Shown piece by piece: positions 60,695-64,000 of a DNA stretch of 64,000 bases (position 1 is its first letter; each line of letters starts with the position of its first letter). Below the pieces are notes generated by a model. The model saw nothing but the letters and a program-made list of their open reading frames with translations, ran no database searches and was not told the origin of the DNA. The translations under genes were made by a program, and so were the position numbers. The DNA lies in assembly GCF_044227025.1 (NCBI RefSeq), contig NZ_JBGAFX010000003.1, positions 533,196-597,195 of the forward strand, read 5' to 3'. This DNA is from Dokdonella_A sp044227025 (GTDB lineage Bacteria; Pseudomonadota; Gammaproteobacteria; Xanthomonadales; Rhodanobacteraceae).

Positions 60695-62245
60695 TCAATC
60701 CGGAGTTGCGGGTTCGATGCTCAAGTCGAGCACGGCGCGGACCTGCGTGATCAGCTCCTTGATCGCGAACGGCTTTCGGAGCAGGCCGACGCCGGACTGG
60801 AGTCGACCGTCCTGCACCGCCTCGCGGGCGTAACCGGTCATGAAGAGGATGCGCAGGTCGTTGCGCAGCTCGCGCGCCTGTTCCGCGAGCTGCCGTCCAT
60901 TGAGTCCGCCCGGCAGTCCGATGTCGGTGAGCAGCAACTGGACGTGGGCATTCTTGTGCAGGAGGGTGAGGGCCGTCATGCCTTCACTGGCCTCGATCAC
61001 CTTGAATCCGGATTCGCGCAGCGCCTCGGCGGCGAATGCGCGGACATTGTCCTGGTCCTCGACCAGCAGGATGGTCTCGGTGCCTTCCAGGTTCGTCGGC
61101 GCTTCCGGTATAGATACCTCGGCCGCCGTCGTCGACCGGGGCAGGTAGAGCGCCACCGTGGTGCCATGGTCGGGCACGCTGGTCAGCATCGCAGTGCCCT
61201 CGGACTGGCGCGCGAAGCCGTACACCTGGCTCAGGCCCAGCCCGGTGCCCTTGCCCTGCGGCTTTGTCGTGTAGAAGGGCTCGAAGGCGTGTTCGAGCAC
61301 GTCGGCGGACATGCCCGAGCCGGTGTCCTTCACCGACACGATCACGTAGTCGCCGGGAGCAATGTCGTCGAATCGAAGGCGATCGGTGCTGCCGAGGGTC
61401 GCGTTGTGCGTCGTGATGGTCAAGGCGCCGCCATCCGGCATCGCGTCGCGCGCATTCACGGCGAGATTGACCAGTGCGCTTTCGAGCTGGTGGCCATCGA
61501 CCTGGGCGCGCCATGCATTGGGAGTCAGTTGCAACTGGATCGCGATGTTCTCCCCGAGCAGGTGACCGAGCATGTCGGTCGTGTTGGCGACGAGCTCGTT
61601 GACATCGATGGACTTCGGCTGCAGGGCCTGGCGGCGGGAGAACGCGAGGAGCTGCTGCGTCAGCGCGGCCGCCCTCTGTGCGCCTTGCGTTGCGTGTTCG
61701 ACCGCCCGCTGGAAACGCACCGTTCCGCTTTGCTCACGTGCAATGACATCGAGGTTGCCGAGGACGACCGTCAGCAGGTTGTTGAAATCGTGCGCGGCAC
61801 CGCCGGTCAATTGGCCGATGGCTTCCATCTTCTGCGCGTGGCGAAGCTGCGCTTCCATCGCGCGGCGTTCCGTCATGTCGCGCGTGATCTTTGCGAACCC
61901 GACCACTTCGCCCGACGGATCCTTGATGGCATCGATGACGACGTTGGCGAAGAAGCGCGTTCCGTTCTTGCGCATGCGCCACGCCTCTGCCTCGAAGCGG
62001 CCTTCCTTCAACGCCGTCTCGAGCGCACGCCGGGGAATTCCTGCTGCCTGGTCTTCGGGCGTATAGAACACGCTGAAGTGGCGGCCGACGATCTCGGCGC
62101 GGGTATAGCCCTTGATGCGCCCGGCGCCTTCATTCCACGTAACCACCCGGCCTTCGCGATCGAGCAGGAAGATCGCGTAGTCCGCGATGGCGGACACCCA
62201 TTGGTCGAACTGCAGTTCGCGGGTCCATGTGGTTGCTTTGGTCAT
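60695..62245 (-). CDS. PAS hybrid sensor histidine kinase
   Basis: This 516-residue soluble kinase has a PAS domain (residues ~14-125; LLDREGRVVTWNEGAGRIKG), a HisKA-type dimerisation helix with His in GGAAHDFNNLLTVVLGNLD, an HATPase domain (LVNLAVNARDAMPDGGA, GKGTGLGLSQVYGF) and a C-terminal receiver (~390-505; LLTDIGLPGGLNG). No membrane segment is seen, so it senses a cytoplasmic signal, possibly redox or a ligand in the PAS pocket. A separate phosphotransfer protein is not in the window. The start at 62245 was chosen because the PAS domain follows directly. Confidence 0.92.
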   Translation of the reverse strand: MTKATTWTRELQFDQWVSAIADYAIFLLDREGRVVTWNEGAGRIKGYTRAEIVGRHFSVFYTPEDQAAGIPRRALETALKEGRFEAEAWRMRKNGTRFFANVVIDAIKDPSGEVVGFAKITRDMTERRAMEAQLRHAQKMEAIGQLTGGAAHDFNNLLTVVLGNLDVIAREQSGTVRFQRAVEHATQGAQRAAALTQQLLAFSRRQALQPKSIDVNELVANTTDMLGHLLGENIAIQLQLTPNAWRAQVDGHQLESALVNLAVNARDAMPDGGALTITTHNATLGSTDRLRFDDIAPGDYVIVSVKDTGSGMSADVLEHAFEPFYTTKPQGKGTGLGLSQVYGFARQSEGTAMLTSVPDHGTTVALYLPRSTTAAEVSIPEAPTNLEGTETILLVEDQDNVRAFAAEALRESGFKVIEASEGMTALTLLHKNAHVQLLLTDIGLPGGLNGRQLAEQARELRNDLRILFMTGYAREAVQDGRLQSGVGLLRKPFAIKELITQVRAVLDLSIEPATPD

Positions 62246-62651
62246 AGGTTCTCGGAGACGCGGGGCATGCAGGGCAACGGGCCGGGATCGACGGCGATCC
62301 GTTTCGCACGCTGCATGCGAAGGGAGCGACATCGAACTTTATCCCAAGCACGACGCCATTGTGCGATCGATGCGACGTCGCCCCGCGCTTCTTGACGCCA
62401 CCGTCGTCCCGGAGCTCCACAGCCTCCGCAACACCGGGTCCACAGAGGAGGAGCACGGTCCGCCGCTTGCGCGCCATCTGGGCGACCGTCCGTTACTTCG
62501 ACGCCTCCCTGCGTCCCGCAACTCGACAACCTCCGCAACATCGAGATACGTAGGGTGGGCGCCGGCCCACCGTTTTCGCCTGCTCGCACGAATGCATGCA
62601 GTGCGGTGACGGGTTCGCGAATGACGCAACGATCGCAAGACAGGCGGAACC
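62246..62651. other. Intergenic region with diverged repeats
   Basis: The 406 bases hold no supported gene. Two diverged copies of a CTCCGCAACA-centred repeat occur at about 62395-62445 and 62500-62550. A GGTGGGC/GCCCACC hairpin (62554-62571) of the same family as 58471 follows. The promoters of the divergent hybrid kinase and DoxX-like genes must lie here. Confidence 0.65.
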
Positions 62652-63440
62652 ATGTCCTCTGGAAGCACGACGAAGGCCTTTGGCTGGCGCATCTTCGGTC
62701 TCGGTGCGATCGCGCTCGGCATCGTCTGCCTGATCCTGGGTGACTTCCATCCGGGCCAACCGGTGCCGAAGGACTTTCCCGCCCGCGGCGTGCTCGCCCA
62801 TGTCGTCGCGGGGTTCATGCTCGTCACGGGTGTAGCGATCGAATCGCCGCGCATGCGTGCGTGGGGCGCCGCCGCGCTCACGGCCTATTTCGCATTCGTG
62901 GTCGTGCTCCTCATGAACGGCCGCCAGTGGCTTGCCCACTACGCCGAGTTCCTGCCCTACGAAAGCCTCGCGATACAGCTCGCGATCACCGCGGGTGGAC
63001 TCATCGTCTACGCCAACAGCGCGAGGATCGATGCGGCGCTCGCCGCACGCCTCACGCGAATTGCCCGACTCGCATTCGGCGCCTGCCTGCTGGTGTTCGG
63101 CACCGCGCATTTCGTCTACGTGGACTTGACCGCTCCGCTGGTCCCCGGGTGGCTGCCGCCGACGCAGGAGTTCTGGGCCTATGCGACCGGCTGCGCGCAC
63201 ATCGCCGCGGGCATCGCGATCCTGACCGGCGTGCAGGCGCGACTCGCGGCGATCCTGCTCACGATCATGTTCGTTTCGTTCACGGTATTCGTGCACGCGC
63301 CGATGCTGGTGGCGACGCCTTCCAATCATTGGGTGTGGAACGAAAACGCGGTGAACATCGCATTGATCGGGGCGGCGTGGGTGGTGGCGGATTCGCTGGG
63401 GGATGGTTTTTCTTTTTCTCGTTTGCGGGGGAGTGCATAG
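62652..63440 (+). CDS. DoxX-like membrane protein
   Basis: This 262-residue protein has about seven hydrophobic helices. The second half (LARLTRIARLAFGACLLVFG, AHIAAGIAILTGVQARLAAIL, MFVSFTVFVHAPML) shows the DoxX pattern of four helices with HFVY and HAP motifs. The first half adds three more helices. DoxX family members are linked to redox or respiratory functions but most are uncharacterised. No ribosome binding site better than CAGGCGGAACC is visible before the ATG at 62652. Confidence 0.82.
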   Translation: MSSGSTTKAFGWRIFGLGAIALGIVCLILGDFHPGQPVPKDFPARGVLAHVVAGFMLVTGVAIESPRMRAWGAAALTAYFAFVVVLLMNGRQWLAHYAEFLPYESLAIQLAITAGGLIVYANSARIDAALAARLTRIARLAFGACLLVFGTAHFVYVDLTAPLVPGWLPPTQEFWAYATGCAHIAAGIAILTGVQARLAAILLTIMFVSFTVFVHAPMLVATPSNHWVWNENAVNIALIGAAWVVADSLGDGFSFSRLRGSA

Positions 63441-63466
63441 GCTTGCGCCGCATCCCTTTCGCTTTC

Positions 63467-63490
63467 CCCTCTCCCGCTTGCGGGAGAGGG
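63467..63490 (+). terminator. Strong hairpin after the DoxX-like gene
   Basis: CCCTCTCCCGC-TT-GCGGGAGAGGG is a perfect 11-bp stem 27 bp after the stop codon. No T tract follows. The same CCCTCTCCCGC palindrome is a common extragenic element in Xanthomonadales, so its terminator role is inferred from position. Confidence 0.6.
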
Positions 63491-63573
63491 TAGGGTGAGG
63501 GCGCCTTTGCCCTGTCTTTTGTTGTTCGCAGACCCGGTTCCTTGGTGATGACCTACCCACATCCCTGTGTTTT

Positions 63574-63865
63574 CCGCTCGCTTCCTGCGAGCGGGTAACT
63601 TTCTCTTGCGTGCCCAAGAGAAAGTCACCAAAGAGAAGGGCACCCCAGCGGCCCGGTCAGCGGGCTCCTGCCCGCTGACTGCGCGATCGGGTTACGGGGT
63701 TCGTTGACGGTCCATCCATGGACCGCAACGAACGCGCGCGCATCGTGCGCGCGCCCCTTCGGGCTGGTCCTCCACCCGCTCGCCGTGCCGCAAGGGGACC
63801 CCGATGGAAGAGCGGCGCGCTCCTGCGCGCAGAAGCAAAAGCCAAAGCATCGCGGCTGAAGCCGC
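63574..63865. repeat. Non-coding element of consecutive hairpins
   Basis: At least seven stem-loops follow each other. CCGCTCGC/GCGAGCGG (63574-63594), ACTTTCTCTTG/CAAGAGAAAGT (63598-63625), GTCAGCGGGC/GCCCGCTGAC (63656-63679), a 16-bp GTTCGTTG..CGGTCCAT/ATGGACCGCAACGAAC stem with one bulge (63699-63733), GCGCGCGCA/TGCGCGCGC (63734-63754), GCGCGC/GCGCGC (63815-63830) and GCGGC/GCCGC (63852-63865). Frames across it give no protein-like sequence. I see no gene from 63441 to the window end. Confidence 0.85.
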
Positions 63866-64000
63866 TTGTGTCTGCACTTCGTCGTAGAGTCTGAGTGGAG
63901 AGCGATGTGCGGCACACCGACAGGCCGCAGTGTTCGAGCACGTGTGGGAGCCAGGGTGGCCGCACATCGACCTCGTCCGCAGCCCGAACAGTTGAACGAG

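Noticed and set aside
63625..63967. Minus-strand reading frames over the terminal hairpin region
   Set aside because: Three overlapping frames give arginine- and alanine-rich products with no start signals; the DNA is better explained by palindromes.
1..64000. tRNA, rRNA or riboswitch genes
   Set aside because: I looked for cloverleaf-like and rRNA-like conserved stretches and recognised none; a covariance-model scan would be needed to be sure.

Overview
The window is a 64-kb stretch of GC-rich chromosome from a gammaproteobacterium. Gene content points to the Xanthomonadales, most likely Rhodanobacteraceae (Dokdonella/Lysobacter-like): a complete cytochrome c maturation set, kynurenine 3-monooxygenase, a fused B12-dependent acyl-CoA mutase, a leucine-degradation gene group, an ECF sigma factor of the kinase-linked type, an IS51-type IS3-family element, and many short palindromic repeats of the kind scattered through Xanthomonadales genomes. 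The taxonomy is inference from gene content, not a database result. No rRNA, tRNA, CRISPR array or prophage was seen.

Layout. 0-4 kb: a partial membrane protein, a LytS/LytTR two-component pair and a secreted glycosidase-like protein. 4-9 kb (minus): a small Sel1-like protein, then ccmFGHI. 9-15 kb: a repeat-rich gap, then a mostly plus-strand block (small membrane protein, MerR regulator, methyltransferase, DUF2938 protein, propeller-GGDEF protein). 15-17.8 kb (minus): ccmABCDE. The ccm set is therefore cut in two by this block. 17.8-24 kb (minus): a delta-60 repeat secreted protein, then kmo - Ser/Thr kinase - ECF sigma factor, with the first two translationally coupled. 24-34 kb: DUF1232 protein, methyltransferase, MFS transporter, SlyD-type PPIase, NlpC/P60 lipoprotein, AhpD-like protein, a D-amino-acid-dehydrogenase-like enzyme overlapping a CocE/NonD hydrolase, and glutathione reductase. 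34-36 kb: a bactofilin gene split by a 1303-bp IS3-family insertion with 27-bp inverted repeats and a CCGC duplication, overlapping a zinc-ribbon gene. 36-40 kb: a Sel1 protein, an alkaline phosphatase and its partner gene behind a probable Pho box. 40-53 kb: methylcrotonyl-CoA carboxylase beta, a cupredoxin, an Ala-rich lipoprotein, a thiolase, a propeller sensor kinase facing a REC/HD-GYP regulator, isovaleryl-CoA dehydrogenase and leucine dehydrogenase. 53-64 kb: a TetR regulator and alpha/beta hydrolase sharing an operator, the fused acyl-CoA mutase, a serine hydrolase, a hybrid kinase, a DoxX-like protein and a terminal multi-hairpin element.

How the genes work together. Leucine dehydrogenase, isovaleryl-CoA dehydrogenase, methylcrotonyl-CoA carboxylase beta and acetyl-CoA acetyltransferase are four steps of leucine breakdown, and the fused mutase handles related C4 acyl-CoAs. 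The ccm genes supply c-type cytochromes. Signalling capacity is high: LytS/LytTR, two propeller-type receptors (one GGDEF, one histidine kinase), an HD-GYP regulator, a hybrid kinase, and a kinase/sigma pair.

The most notable points are palindromic repeats that have entered coding sequence (icmF, ccmI, end of the AhpD-like gene), the TetR operator pair with a promoter that would give a leaderless mRNA, the three-repeat Pho box, the split ccm locus and the kmo-kinase-sigma operon.
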